Assembly (NCBI RefSeq): GCF_016902295.1
Contig: NZ_JACJLQ010000006.1
Location: 1-64,000 of the forward strand
Source of the DNA: Bacteroides caecigallinarum
Lineage (GTDB): Bacteria > Bacteroidota > Bacteroidia > Bacteroidales > Bacteroidaceae
Direction: 5' to 3'
Length of the DNA stretch: 64,000 nt
Position 1 is the first letter of the stretch. Each line of letters starts with the position of its first letter. Shown one piece after another: positions 8,517 through 17,644 of this stretch. The position numbers were made by a program, and so were the translations under genes. Below the pieces are notes generated by a model. The model had not been told where the DNA came from. It saw nothing but the letters and a program-made list of their open reading frames with translations, and ran no database searches.

Positions 8517-8524
8517 CAAAGGTA
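8517..8524 (-). promoter_or_regulatory. -7 element of the AraC-type regulator
   Basis: Minus-strand TACCTTTG matches the Bacteroidetes -7 consensus TAnnTTTG exactly. No clear TTTG -33 box is seen at 19-21 bp. The expected transcript start lies about 15 bases before ATG 8496. Confidence 0.55.
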
Positions 8525-8582
8525 AGAAACTGTCTTGATAATTCTACACAGAAAGTCTATAATTTTGTTCCCATATCAGATA

Positions 8583-8957
8583 TCAATGATTATGACACTC
8601 ATGTCCGTCCTCACCATGATGGCTGCATGCCTCGCCAGAGTCTTTCAACTCACCTTTGAGATAAGCCTCAACCACATCCATCACAGGACCGCTGCAACCT
8701 CTCACCACCTCGATTCCGCAAGACGATAATTTGTTTAGGGCACCCATACCCATATTACCAGCCAGCATAAGTGTTATGCCGTCTTCCTGAAGCTGGTATG
8801 CAATGTTCGACTTGCATCCGCATCCTTCCGGAGAAGGCATGATTTCTGTTTTTGCAACTTCATTATTATCATTGACAGTTATAATCGTGTAGAACGCACA
8901 ATGTCCGAAATGGTCGTCAATATTGCCATTTCTTGTCGGTAATGCTATTTTCTTCAT
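8583..8957 (-). CDS. NifB/NifX-family iron-molybdenum-cluster-binding-like protein
   Basis: 124 residues of the dinitrogenase-cofactor-biosynthesis fold: MKKIALPTRNGNIDDHFGHC at the N-terminus, the usual GxIDDHFGH motif, then EGCGCKSN and a GNMGMGALNKL segment. The C-terminal tail is rich in His and Cys (CSHHGEDGHECHNH), which suggests metal binding. Members outside nitrogen-fixing bacteria are thought to carry or sense metal-sulfur clusters; none of the nif genes is visible here. It is the last gene of an operon with a MarR regulator and the four-domain sulfur protein, 24 bases after the MarR gene. Confidence 0.85.
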   Translation of the reverse strand: MKKIALPTRNGNIDDHFGHCAFYTIITVNDNNEVAKTEIMPSPEGCGCKSNIAYQLQEDGITLMLAGNMGMGALNKLSSCGIEVVRGCSGPVMDVVEAYLKGELKDSGEACSHHGEDGHECHNH

Positions 8958-8981
8958 ATATCTATAAATTTAAAATAATAC

Positions 8982-9359
8982 TTACATTTTTTCTCCATGA
9001 CCGCACGCGAAGAACTCACTCAAGAGTTCCGGTACGGGAAGACCTTCGCACTTCAGTTTCTCCATACACTGCATGGCCTCTGTTGTGAGAGAGAAATAAA
9101 TCTGGCGTTTGTCCTTGTCGCCGAAATCCCTTATCAGAAATCCCTTGTCCTCTATCGAGCGAAGGACCTTTGAGAGGTGCGACGACTTAAATCCCGTGAT
9201 TTGTGAAATCTCTCCTGCGGCAACTTTCCTGCTGCCAATGCTGCACATCACCATAGCCTCGTTGAGTGATATGCCGTAAATCTCCATAAGGCTATCCTCC
9301 AGTTCGGTGATAGCCTTATAAAGTTCACGCATCTTGCATATACATGATATTTTCTCCAT
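8982..9359 (-). CDS. MarR-family transcriptional regulator
   Basis: 125 residues with a winged-helix fold: LNEAMVMCSIGSRKVAAGEI, then the recognition region ISQITGFKSSHLSKVLRSIEDKG, and the wing LIRDFGDKDKRQIYFSLT, which is typical of MarR proteins. The N-terminus has two cysteines (SCICKM) and the C-terminus another (FACGHGEKM), so a thiol- or metal-responsive mode is possible. The start at 9359 lies three bases beyond the stop of the CoA-disulfide-reductase-like gene, so the two are coupled. It is probably the operon's own regulator. Confidence 0.8.
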   Translation of the reverse strand: MEKISCICKMRELYKAITELEDSLMEIYGISLNEAMVMCSIGSRKVAAGEISQITGFKSSHLSKVLRSIEDKGFLIRDFGDKDKRQIYFSLTTEAMQCMEKLKCEGLPVPELLSEFFACGHGEKM

Positions 9360-9362
9360 GCG

Positions 9363-11822
9363 TCAGATAAACAGATTTACGTTTGACTCCTGTGCTCTGT
9401 CCATGTATGTAGCTACTCCTCCTATCGTTACATTGTCGAGCAACTCTTCTTTCTTCACTCCCATTACGTCCATCGACATCTGGCAGGCGATGAACTCTAC
9501 GCCATTGTCGATAGCCTGTTGTCTGAGGGATTCCAGCGATTCGATACCCTTGTTCTTCATGATGTATCTCATCATCTTAGAGCCTATACCGCCCATATTC
9601 ATCTTCGAGAGTTTGAGTTTCTTAGAGCTTGAAGGCAGCATCATGCCGAACATCTTTCCGAAGATGTCTTTCTGTACACTCGGCTTGCGTTCCTTCTTGA
9701 TGGCATTAAGTCCCCAGAATGTGAAGAAGATAGTGACTTTCTTCCCTGTGGCGGCAGCTCCGTTTGCCAGTACGAATGTGGCAAGAGCCTTGTCGAGGTC
9801 ATCGCTGAAAAGGATAAATGACTTTCCGTCTGCCGAAGATTGCTGCTTTACTGCCTCTGCGGCACATGCCGTAGCCTTCTCGATTACCACCTTATATATA
9901 CCTGCAGAAGGTGAAGAAGATATGAACTTATTACCCGTAGTGCGGCACCATGATTCTGCATCTCTTGGGAAACCGGCATCTGTAGCTGATATCTCAAGTC
10001 TTTCACCCGGTTTGAGTCCTTCCATTGTCTTTTTCAGTTTCAATATCGGACCAGGGCACTGCATACCGCATGCATCAACCTTTATGGTCTTTGCTTCGCT
10101 CTGTTCCACTACACACGAACATGCCTCTTTTGCTTCGGCAGCACACTTCATGGCATCATCGCCGGGAGTGCAGACTTTTGTCACGGCTGCCTTGTATGTC
10201 TTTACACCACCTATCAGATTGCGCACATCCTTGAACCCGTTTTCCTTCAGAATGTTCGATGCAAGATAACCTCTCAACCCTACTCCGCAATACAGGAACA
10301 CAGGTTTGTCAGTCGGTATCTCGCCCATTCTGTCACGCATATCGTCAAGAGGGATATTTATCGAACCGTGGATATTGCCCAAAGAATATTCATCAGGAGT
10401 TCTCACGTCTATAAGAGTGACTTTCGAAAGATCTGCATCACGAAGTTCACGCCAGTAAAGCGGAGTCATCTTGCCCGAAAGGATGTTTCCTGCCACATAA
10501 CCTGAAACAGCCACAGGGTCTTTGGCTGACGAGAATGGTGGAGCGTACGCATGTTCCAGTCTTGTAAGGTCATACACCGTACCTCCGTTCTTCACTACCA
10601 AAGCATACTCATCTATACGCTTGTCCACACCGTCATAACCCACAATCTGCGCTCCGTACAGACGACCGTCCTCCGGTGAGAAAGTAATCTTTATATCCAT
10701 CTGCAATGCTCCGGGATAATAACCGGCATGTGAACCTGAATGTATTGTAGCCGAAAGATACGGTATCTCCATCTGTTTCAGACGCTTTGCAGGAAGACCT
10801 GTAGAAGCTACAGTAAGGTCGAACACCTTGGCAATGGCTGTTCCTATCGAACCTTCGTATTTCACCTTGTTGCCGAACACCATATTGTCGGCCACAATTC
10901 TTGCCTGACGGTTTGCCGGCCCAGCAAGGAAGTTTAGCCATGGCTTGCCTGTTACGGGATGAGGGAACTCTATGGCATCGCCCACCGCATATACGTCGGC
11001 ATCCGATGTCTGAAGATATTCGTTCACATAGATACCCTTCATTTCGCCCAGTTTCAATCCTGCCTCTGCCGCAAGTCTTGTCTCCGCGCGAACACCGATA
11101 GAAAGTATCACCAGTTCGGCGGTAAGCGAAATTCCGGACTTGAAGTTTACATCGAGGGAAGTACCGTTATCCTTGAAAGACTCAACCGCCTGTTCAAGAT
11201 ACAGCTTCACGCCCTGCTGCTGCAGATGTTCGTGCACGAGTGCCGCCATGGAATAGTCGATTGGTCCCATCACCTGATTTGCCATTTCCACTACAGCCAC
11301 TTCCATTCCTGCATGTTTAAGGTTTTCAGCCATCTCAAGACCGATAAAACCACCACCCACAATAACGGCACGCTTCACAGTGTTTTTGCTGATATATTCC
11401 TTGATTTTGTCAGTATCGTTTACGTTTCTCAGTGTGAATATCCCTTTGCTGTCTATTCCCTGCAACGGCGGAACCACCGGAGATGCTCCCGGCGACAACA
11501 GAAGTTTGTCGTACTGCTCGGTATATTCTCTGCCGTCCTTGGTACGTACTGCAACTGTCTTATTCTTCACGTCAACCGATACAACTTCCGAATTTGTTCT
11601 AACGTCGATATTGAATCTCTTGCCGAAAGCCTCCGGAGTCTGAACGAAAAGTTTATTCCTGTCGTCTATCACTCCGCCGATATAATATGGCAATCCACAG
11701 TTTGCATACGAAATGTACTGCCCTTTCTCGAACATGATAATCTCAGCCTTCTCCGTATTTCTGCGGATTCTTGCCGCTGCAGTGGCACCTCCAGCCACAC
11801 CTCCTACTATAAGATACTTCAT
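9363..11822 (-). CDS. CoA-disulfide reductase-like FAD protein fused to rhodanese, TusA and DsrE-like domains
   Basis: 819 residues in four sulfur-handling domains. (1) Residues 1-445: FAD/NAD(P)H pyridine nucleotide-disulfide reductase with GGVAGGATAAARIRR, and the single redox Cys42 in SYANCGLPYYIGG, as in CoA-disulfide or persulfide reductases. (2) About 455-545: rhodanese with the active loop YCGVGLRG (Cys512). (3) About 578-650: TusA/SirA-like with CGMQCPGP (Cys585, Cys589). (4) About 667-819: DsrE/peroxiredoxin-like with EFIACQMSMDVMG (Cys780). Each domain keeps its key cysteine, so the protein can probably pass persulfide sulfur from one domain to the next. It is the first gene of an operon with MarR and NifX-like proteins, preceded by a good promoter. 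Confidence 0.93.
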   Translation of the reverse strand: MKYLIVGGVAGGATAAARIRRNTEKAEIIMFEKGQYISYANCGLPYYIGGVIDDRNKLFVQTPEAFGKRFNIDVRTNSEVVSVDVKNKTVAVRTKDGREYTEQYDKLLLSPGASPVVPPLQGIDSKGIFTLRNVNDTDKIKEYISKNTVKRAVIVGGGFIGLEMAENLKHAGMEVAVVEMANQVMGPIDYSMAALVHEHLQQQGVKLYLEQAVESFKDNGTSLDVNFKSGISLTAELVILSIGVRAETRLAAEAGLKLGEMKGIYVNEYLQTSDADVYAVGDAIEFPHPVTGKPWLNFLAGPANRQARIVADNMVFGNKVKYEGSIGTAIAKVFDLTVASTGLPAKRLKQMEIPYLSATIHSGSHAGYYPGALQMDIKITFSPEDGRLYGAQIVGYDGVDKRIDEYALVVKNGGTVYDLTRLEHAYAPPFSSAKDPVAVSGYVAGNILSGKMTPLYWRELRDADLSKVTLIDVRTPDEYSLGNIHGSINIPLDDMRDRMGEIPTDKPVFLYCGVGLRGYLASNILKENGFKDVRNLIGGVKTYKAAVTKVCTPGDDAMKCAAEAKEACSCVVEQSEAKTIKVDACGMQCPGPILKLKKTMEGLKPGERLEISATDAGFPRDAESWCRTTGNKFISSSPSAGIYKVVIEKATACAAEAVKQQSSADGKSFILFSDDLDKALATFVLANGAAATGKKVTIFFTFWGLNAIKKERKPSVQKDIFGKMFGMMLPSSSKKLKLSKMNMGGIGSKMMRYIMKNKGIESLESLRQQAIDNGVEFIACQMSMDVMGVKKEELLDNVTIGGVATYMDRAQESNVNLFI

Positions 11823-11875
11823 AATGTATTATTGTTTTATTCACCGCTTTAAATATTTTCCATCGGAAACTTTTG

Positions 11876-11906
11876 CAAAGAAATAACTATTTTCCCAATA
11901 AACAAA
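11876..11906 (-). promoter_or_regulatory. Promoter of the sulfur operon
   Basis: Minus strand: TTTG at 11903-11906, a spacer of exactly 19 bases, and TTTCTTTG at 11876-11883, one mismatch from the Bacteroidetes -7 consensus TAnnTTTG. The expected leader is about 45 bases. Confidence 0.6.
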
Positions 11907-12031
11907 ATGATTAACATTTATTACGGTTGTAATAGAAAGAATTAATCACACGGAGAAAAACTTATCATGGGCATGAAATAAAACATTTTTGATTCGACAT
12001 TTTCTATAAATACAGATTATTTATATGTATA

Positions 12032-12084
12032 TACAACTTATATTTATATATCTACAAATTGTGTTTTTATAAATATAAGTTGTA
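12032..12084. repeat. 17-bp perfect inverted repeat in a divergent intergenic region
   Basis: Arms 12032-12048 and 12068-12084 are exact reverse complements (TACAACTTATATTTATA on the left), separated by 19 bases. It is very AT-rich and lacks a T-tract, so it is not a typical terminator. It lies between the minus-strand sulfur operon and the plus-strand DUF4143 gene. Confidence 0.65.
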
Positions 12085-12159
12085 GATAGAGATTTTGTAA
12101 GGTTATTTGCAGGTTTGTAACTTGAATCTTTATTATAAATATGGTATTAGGCCAACCAT

Positions 12160-12219
12160 ACATTTTCCATTTTACGACAAAAAACGTCTAAAACATTTTC
12201 CATTTTACGACAAAAAACG
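12160..12219. repeat. Two 27-bp direct repeats upstream of the DUF4143 gene
   Basis: 12160-12186 and 12193-12219 are identical, at a period of 33 bases. Each contains CATTTTCCATTTTACGAC followed by AAAAAACG. A third, truncated copy starts near 12226. The repeats end 12 bases ahead of the -33 box of the promoter at 12231-12261, a position that fits binding sites of a regulator. Confidence 0.75.
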
Positions 12220-12230
12220 GGCTAAAACAT

Positions 12231-12261
12231 TTTGCCATATCATGAATTTACAGTATTTTAG
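12231..12261 (+). promoter_or_regulatory. Promoter of the DUF4143 ATPase gene
   Basis: TTTG at 12231-12234, a spacer of 19 bases, then TATTTTAG at 12254-12261, one mismatch from TAnnTTTG. The leader would be about 22 bases to the ATG at 12291. Confidence 0.55.
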
Positions 12262-12290
12262 TACACATAACAATATAATTATCAGTTATC

Positions 12291-13661
12291 ATGGCAGTAG
12301 ATAGAATATTCAAAAGAAAGATATATGATAGGATGATCAAATGGAAAGCAGAAAGCAATGGTAATACCGCTCTCTTAATAAAAGGAGCACGACGTGTCGG
12401 CAAATCAACTATAGCTGAAGAATTTGCACGCAAAGAATATGAATCATATATTCTGATTGATTTCTCAATAGCAGACAAAAGCGTAAAAGAATTGTTTAAT
12501 CAATTATCCGATCTTAACTTCTTTTTTTTACGTCTACAATCACTATTCAACACCTCATTGCATCAAAGAAAATCCGTTATAATTTTTGATGAAGTACAAC
12601 TTTACCCTCCGGCAAGACAGGCAATAAAACACTTGGTAAAAGACCATAGATACGATTATATAGAAACCGGTTCCCTACTTTCAATCAAAAAGAACGTAAA
12701 AGGCATTCTGATACCAAGCGAAGAAACCAGAATATCAATGTATCCAATGGATTACGAGGAATTTCTTTGGGCAGTAAATAAAGCTCCAACATTCGAACTT
12801 ATACAATATTCATTCAACAATCTAAAATCAATGGGAGATGCTGTAAACAGAGAATTAATGAAAGATTTCCGTTTATACATGCTCATTGGAGGAATGCCAC
12901 AAGCTGTGAATGAATATTTAAACTCAAATGATTTCTCTACTGTAGATGCAATTAAACGAAATATTCTGGAATTATATATGGATGATTTCCGAAAAATAGA
13001 CCCTACAGGTAAAGCCTCACGACTTTTTCTCTCTATCCCTTCTGAATTATCACGCAACACAATGCGTTATAAGATCGGGAGCATAATAGAAAATGCCACA
13101 GCTTCACGCCTTGGAGAATTATTGATGGATATGGCGGATTCGATGACTGTGAATTTTGCATATCATGCTAACGATCCAAGTGTAGGCTTACCACTTCATG
13201 CAGACTATGATTGTTTCAAGATGTTCCTGAATGATACAGGATTGTTTGTAACTTTAGCATTTATGGATAAAGACTACACCGACAATGACATATATCGTAA
13301 ATTACTTTCCGATAAATTAAGTACAGATTTGGGATATGTTTATGAAAATGTTATTGCACAAATCCTAAAAAGCTCAGGAAACGAATTATTCTATTATACT
13401 TTTAAGGAAAAAGTTGAAAAAGTCAATGCAGAGGACAACCCTGTTGTACGCAATTATGAAGTAGATTTCTTATTATCCCGAAAAGATAAAATCTGCCCAA
13501 TTGAAGTCAAGTCATCGGGTTACAATTCCCATAAATCATTAGATAAGTTTCAGGAAAAATATTCGTCCAGAATAAAGAACCGTTATCTTTTATATACAAA
13601 AGATGTACGCAAAGACAAAGATATATTATGTCTTCCTGTTTATATGGCAGGACTCTTGTAA
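12291..13661 (+). CDS. AAA ATPase with DUF4143 domain
   Basis: 456 residues. The N-terminal AAA_14-type ATPase has a Walker A loop IKGARRVGKST (about 30-40) and a Walker B stretch SVIIFDEVQLYP. The C-terminal third has the DUF4143 pattern with an EVDFLLSRKDKICPIEVKSSG segment that looks like the nuclease-type D...E-x-K core. The family is common in bacteria and archaea and its task is not established. This is one of only three protein-or-RNA genes on the plus strand in the window. It has its own promoter and upstream direct repeats, and ends at a bidirectional terminator, so it is a single-gene unit. Another member lies at 35702-36868. Confidence 0.9.
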   Translation: MAVDRIFKRKIYDRMIKWKAESNGNTALLIKGARRVGKSTIAEEFARKEYESYILIDFSIADKSVKELFNQLSDLNFFFLRLQSLFNTSLHQRKSVIIFDEVQLYPPARQAIKHLVKDHRYDYIETGSLLSIKKNVKGILIPSEETRISMYPMDYEEFLWAVNKAPTFELIQYSFNNLKSMGDAVNRELMKDFRLYMLIGGMPQAVNEYLNSNDFSTVDAIKRNILELYMDDFRKIDPTGKASRLFLSIPSELSRNTMRYKIGSIIENATASRLGELLMDMADSMTVNFAYHANDPSVGLPLHADYDCFKMFLNDTGLFVTLAFMDKDYTDNDIYRKLLSDKLSTDLGYVYENVIAQILKSSGNELFYYTFKEKVEKVNAEDNPVVRNYEVDFLLSRKDKICPIEVKSSGYNSHKSLDKFQEKYSSRIKNRYLLYTKDVRKDKDILCLPVYMAGLL

Positions 13662-13700
13662 AGTATTAGCTTTTATTGAACTTAAAACCAAAATAAAAAA

Positions 13701-13738
13701 ATTAAAGCCGCTGAAGAACTATCTCCAACGGCTTTAAT
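13701..13738. terminator. Bidirectional terminator between DUF4143 gene and ettA
   Basis: Stem ATTAAAGCCG / CGGCTTTAAT with an 18-base loop, between two convergent genes, with an A-run on the left side (minus-strand T-tract). Confidence 0.75.
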
Positions 13739-13758
13739 CATATTATCATGTATATCTA

Positions 13759-15447
13759 TCAATCTTCCATCAGCTTGCGGTAACGTACCCTCTTAGGTTC
13801 TACATTACCCATGCGCTTCATCTTGTTTTCTTCGTATTCGGTATATGAACCTTCGAAGTAGAACACTTCACTATTGCCTTCGAAAGCAAGGATGTGAGTA
13901 CAGATACGGTCGAGGAACCAACGGTCGTGGCTGATTACTACGGCACATCCCGCAAAATCCTCAAGACCTTCTTCAAGGGCACGAAGAGTATTTACGTCAA
14001 TATCGTTTGTAGGCTCGTCGAGAAGCAATACGTTGCCTTCTTCCTTCAGTGCCATTGCAAGGTGAAGACGGTTTCTCTCACCGCCTGAAAGCATTCCGCA
14101 AAGTTTTTCCTGATCAGCACCTGAGAAATTGAAGCGACTCAGATATGCGCGGGCATTGACATCACGGTTACCCATACGGATAAGGTCGTTTCCGCCGCTT
14201 ATCACCTGATATACAGTCTTGTTAGGGTCGATATCCTTGTGCTGCTGGTCAACGTATGCCACTTTTACAGTTTCTCCGACTTCGAATTCGCCCTTATCAG
14301 GAGTTTCTAGTCCCATAATCAGACGGAAAAGGGTTGTCTTACCGGCTCCGTTAGGACCGATGACACCTACTATACCGTTAGGCGGAAGCATGAAGTTGAG
14401 GTCATCGAACAGAAGCTTCTCGCCGTATGCCTTAGCCACATGCTTGGCTTCGATAACTTTGTTGCCGAGACGTGGTCCGTTTGGAATAAAGATTTCAAGT
14501 TTTTCTTCCTTAGCCTTAACGTCTTCGTTGAGGAGTTTGTCGTATGAATTAAGACGTGCCTTACCTTTGGCCTGACGTGCCTTAGGAGCCATGCGTACCC
14601 ATTCAAGCTCGCGTTCGAGAGTCTTGCGGCGCTTGCTGGCTGTCTTTTCTTCCATCTCCATACGCTTTGTCTTCTGTTCAAGCCAGCTTGAATAGTTACC
14701 TTTCCATGGAATACCTTCGCCACGGTCGAGTTCAAGAATCCATCCTGCAACGTGGTCGAGGAAGTAACGGTCGTGGGTAACGGCAATTACTGTACCTTCA
14801 TACTGCTGCAAGTGCTGTTCCAGCCAGTCAATACTTTCAGCATCAAGGTGGTTGGTAGGCTCGTCAAGAAGGAGGATATCAGGTTTCTGAAGAAGGAGAC
14901 GGCACAATGCCACACGGCGGCGTTCACCACCTGAAAGATTCTTCACCAACTGGTCTTCAGGCGGACAGCGCAGTGCGTCCATAGCACGTTCCAGCTTGCT
15001 GTCGAGGTTCCATGCGTCTGTAGCATCGATAATGTCCTGCAATTCTGCCTGGCGCGCGAAGAGTGCATCCATCTTCTCAGGGTCTTCGTAATATTCCGGC
15101 AGACCGAATTTATTGTTGATTTCTTCATACTCTGCCAGTGTATCTACGACTTGCTGAACACCTTCCATTACTACTTCCTTCACAGTCTTTGTATCGTCCA
15201 GCTGCGGTTCCTGAGCAAGATATCCCACTGAATATCCAGGCGAGAATACCACTTCGCCCTGGTAGCTTTTCTCAATACCGGCAATGATTTTCATCAAAGT
15301 TGACTTACCGGAACCGTTCAAACCGATGATACCGATTTTTGCTCCATAGAAAAAGGATAGGTAGATGTCTTTCAATACCTGCTTGTTGTTCTGGAATGAC
15401 TTGCTCACTCCGACCATTGAAAAGATAATTTTTTTGTCGTCTGCCAT
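13759..15447 (-). CDS. ettA: Energy-dependent translational throttle protein EttA (ABC-F)
   Basis: 562 residues with two ABC domains and no membrane segments. Walker A loops GLNGSGKST (near 43) and GPNGAGKTT (near 360), signatures LSGGERRR and LSGGERNR, and Walker B stretches LLLDEPTNHLD and LLLDEPTNDID. The linker between the domains carries the ABC-F arm and basic helices (KARQAKGKARLNSYDKLL). EttA binds the ribosomal E site and adjusts the first peptide-bond step to the ADP/ATP ratio. Length and motif set match EttA closely. The gene lies 9 bases after an MFS transporter gene, so the two are probably transcribed together. Confidence 0.95.
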   Translation of the reverse strand: MADDKKIIFSMVGVSKSFQNNKQVLKDIYLSFFYGAKIGIIGLNGSGKSTLMKIIAGIEKSYQGEVVFSPGYSVGYLAQEPQLDDTKTVKEVVMEGVQQVVDTLAEYEEINNKFGLPEYYEDPEKMDALFARQAELQDIIDATDAWNLDSKLERAMDALRCPPEDQLVKNLSGGERRRVALCRLLLQKPDILLLDEPTNHLDAESIDWLEQHLQQYEGTVIAVTHDRYFLDHVAGWILELDRGEGIPWKGNYSSWLEQKTKRMEMEEKTASKRRKTLERELEWVRMAPKARQAKGKARLNSYDKLLNEDVKAKEEKLEIFIPNGPRLGNKVIEAKHVAKAYGEKLLFDDLNFMLPPNGIVGVIGPNGAGKTTLFRLIMGLETPDKGEFEVGETVKVAYVDQQHKDIDPNKTVYQVISGGNDLIRMGNRDVNARAYLSRFNFSGADQEKLCGMLSGGERNRLHLAMALKEEGNVLLLDEPTNDIDVNTLRALEEGLEDFAGCAVVISHDRWFLDRICTHILAFEGNSEVFYFEGSYTEYEENKMKRMGNVEPKRVRYRKLMED

Positions 15448-15456
15448 ATTCTTTAT

Positions 15457-16629
15457 TTATTTAATTGTTGAATTGATTTCCATTCTTTTCTGAAAATATC
15501 TGCGTGTAAACAGAATATAACATAATAGACCAAGCATACATAACAGGCCTGCCAAAGCCATAGGGCTTAAATCGTAATATCTGCACGCATAAAAGCCTAA
15601 AGTAACACCAATCATTATTCCGGTTTCCCACATCAGCTGATATGTGTGGTATCCCGTACCGCGTTCGCAATGTTTCGGCAACTTTATCATTATTTTCAGA
15701 AACTCACACATTGCAGAGGCTACTCCAAATCCCATCATGACGCCTGCAACACATAATGTAAGAGTCTGCGTATAAGCTGAAATGATATATACAGATATGG
15801 TCATTATTGTATAGCCTGATACTACACGTACTATACCGTCTGCCTTTCTCTTTATAGCTTTTGGAATGAACCAGAAGATTATAAATCCGAGTGCAATACA
15901 AAGATAGAAAAAAGAATCGGGTTTATATGAAACAACTGTTCCCAAAACAAAAGGAACGGTCATCATATTTATTCCCGGAGGAATGTTGCGGAACAGTATA
16001 AATCTGTCGAAAGAAAACAATGGCGGTTCGAGGGGGGCACGGAAACAAATCTCAATCATCGACACAAGAAACAACGCCACTCCGGCAAAGCCTGCCGATA
16101 TGTACATCATATTGTTCAAGGAGAAAATGGAAGAAAAAAACAATCCTCCGGACGCTCCCAACAGCATACCTATACCCCCTGAAAAAGCGAATACCCAATT
16201 GGCCTTGCTCCTGAACGGACTTGGTGTGACATCAATGACCAGCGTACTCCCTGTCACCATTAGCGCTATGGCAAACAATACTCCCTGAAGGGCACGCAAG
16301 GTATATATCATCCACATCTGGTCTGCGTAAGGATACAGCAATCCGAGAAGCGCAAACAACATAATACTCCTTGTACATACACTTTTTCGCTTAAATGCAT
16401 CTACAAGGTAATTGTTTACCGCACCAGGCAAAAACAATGCTATACCAAACAATGAAGATACGAATGCCGCACCGGTTGGTGAATATCCCCATCTGCCTAC
16501 TATCCAGGCTTGCAGCACAGGAAACAGCATATACACGCTTATGTACAATAATACATTAGACAGAATGAGAAGTACGAAATTCTTATTCCAAAATCCTTGC
16601 TCAACAGTATTATAAGAAGTGTTGTACAT
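15457..16629 (-). CDS. MFS transporter
   Basis: 390 residues with about 12 hydrophobic helices and short loops, as in major facilitator superfamily carriers. The early part reads FVLLILSNVLLYISVYMLFP, and a region near GSTLVIDVTPSPFRSKANWV fits the loop between helices. A basic loop (RRYFQKR) closes the protein. The substrate cannot be deduced; the arabinose-efflux-like subgroup is the usual label for such Bacteroidetes members. It precedes ettA with a nine-base gap and is separated from panB by a hairpin. Confidence 0.85.
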   Translation of the reverse strand: MYNTSYNTVEQGFWNKNFVLLILSNVLLYISVYMLFPVLQAWIVGRWGYSPTGAAFVSSLFGIALFLPGAVNNYLVDAFKRKSVCTRSIMLFALLGLLYPYADQMWMIYTLRALQGVLFAIALMVTGSTLVIDVTPSPFRSKANWVFAFSGGIGMLLGASGGLFFSSIFSLNNMMYISAGFAGVALFLVSMIEICFRAPLEPPLFSFDRFILFRNIPPGINMMTVPFVLGTVVSYKPDSFFYLCIALGFIIFWFIPKAIKRKADGIVRVVSGYTIMTISVYIISAYTQTLTLCVAGVMMGFGVASAMCEFLKIMIKLPKHCERGTGYHTYQLMWETGIMIGVTLGFYACRYYDLSPMALAGLLCMLGLLCYILFTRRYFQKRMEINSTIK

Positions 16630-16677
16630 ACATTACTGTAAAATTAGGGAAACATTATAAAAAAACATAGGACCAAC

Positions 16678-16721
16678 AAATGAAGATACTTTTACCTCAA
16701 TAAATAAGGTGTTCTTCATTT
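16678..16721. terminator. Hairpin between panB and the MFS gene
   Basis: AAATGAAGA (16678-16686) pairs with TCTTCATTT (16713-16721), with an inner TACCT/AGGT pairing. It lies directly after the panB stop on the minus strand. Confidence 0.5.
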
Positions 16722-16747
16722 ATTAGTCCCAATCCTATATGTTAGAA

Positions 16748-17569
16748 TTAATATTGTTCTGATTCATTAGGGAAATCACTCGATTTTACATCCGAGACAT
16801 ACTGTCCTATAGCATCGGTCATTATTGTATGCAGGTCTGCATATCTGCGCAGGAACTTAGGGCTGAAGCCTTTAGTCATTCCGAGCATATCCGTTACCAC
16901 CAGTACCTGTCCGTCAACGCCGCCACCTGCTCCGATTCCGATTACAGGAATTGTAAGTTCTGAAGCGACTCTTTTGGCAAGCTCCGCAGGTATCTTTTCA
17001 AGCACAAGAGCAAAACATCCTGCCTCCTCCAACAAATGAGCATCACGTACAAGTTTCTCTGCCTCAGCATCTTCCTTTGCACGAACAGTATATGTTCCGT
17101 ATTTGTTGATAGACTGAGGCATGAGTCCCAAATGTCCCATTACAGGCATTCCGGCACCGATAATTTTCTTAACAGTATCGATTATTTCCTCACCACCTTC
17201 GAGTTTAAGCGCATCGGCATGTGTTTCCTTCATTATGCGGATAGCGTTACGCACTCCGTCGTAAGCGTCGGCCTGATATGTTCCGAAAGGCATATCCACT
17301 ACAACCAAGGCACGTTTAACACCTCGCATAACAGACTTGCCATGATAAATCATCTGTTCGATTGTTATAGGCAACGTTGTGACATTACCTGCCATAACAT
17401 TCGAAGCCGAGTCTCCAACAAGGATTACGTCAACTCCCGCTCCGTCAACAATCTGCGCCATAGTGTAGTCGTATGAGGTAAGCATAGAAATTTTCTCACC
17501 TCTCTGTTTCATCTCTGTCAAACGGTGTGTGGTAACCTTACGCACATCACCAGATAAATATCCTGCCAT
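16748..17569 (-). CDS. panB: 3-methyl-2-oxobutanoate hydroxymethyltransferase
   Basis: 273 residues, the usual length. It makes ketopantoate from 2-oxoisovalerate and methylene-tetrahydrofolate, the first step of pantothenate synthesis, in the cytoplasm. Typical stretches are [30 protein letters not shown] (metal ligand Asp), [23 protein letters not shown], and [17 protein letters not shown] near the C-terminus. The start ATG 17569 is the only reasonable one. It is preceded by a HAD hydrolase gene 75 bases upstream. No other pan genes are nearby. Confidence 0.96.
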   Translation of the reverse strand: MAGYLSGDVRKVTTHRLTEMKQRGEKISMLTSYDYTMAQIVDGAGVDVILVGDSASNVMAGNVTTLPITIEQMIYHGKSVMRGVKRALVVVDMPFGTYQADAYDGVRNAIRIMKETHADALKLEGGEEIIDTVKKIIGAGMPVMGHLGLMPQSINKYGTYTVRAKEDAEAEKLVRDAHLLEEAGCFALVLEKIPAELAKRVASELTIPVIGIGAGGGVDGQVLVVTDMLGMTKGFSPKFLRRYADLHTIMTDAIGQYVSDVKSSDFPNESEQY

Positions 17570-17644
17570 AATTTAATTTCAATTAAGTCTAAAATCTTGG
17601 CAAAATTAGATGTTTTATATCACTTAAACAAATTAAGTTTGATT

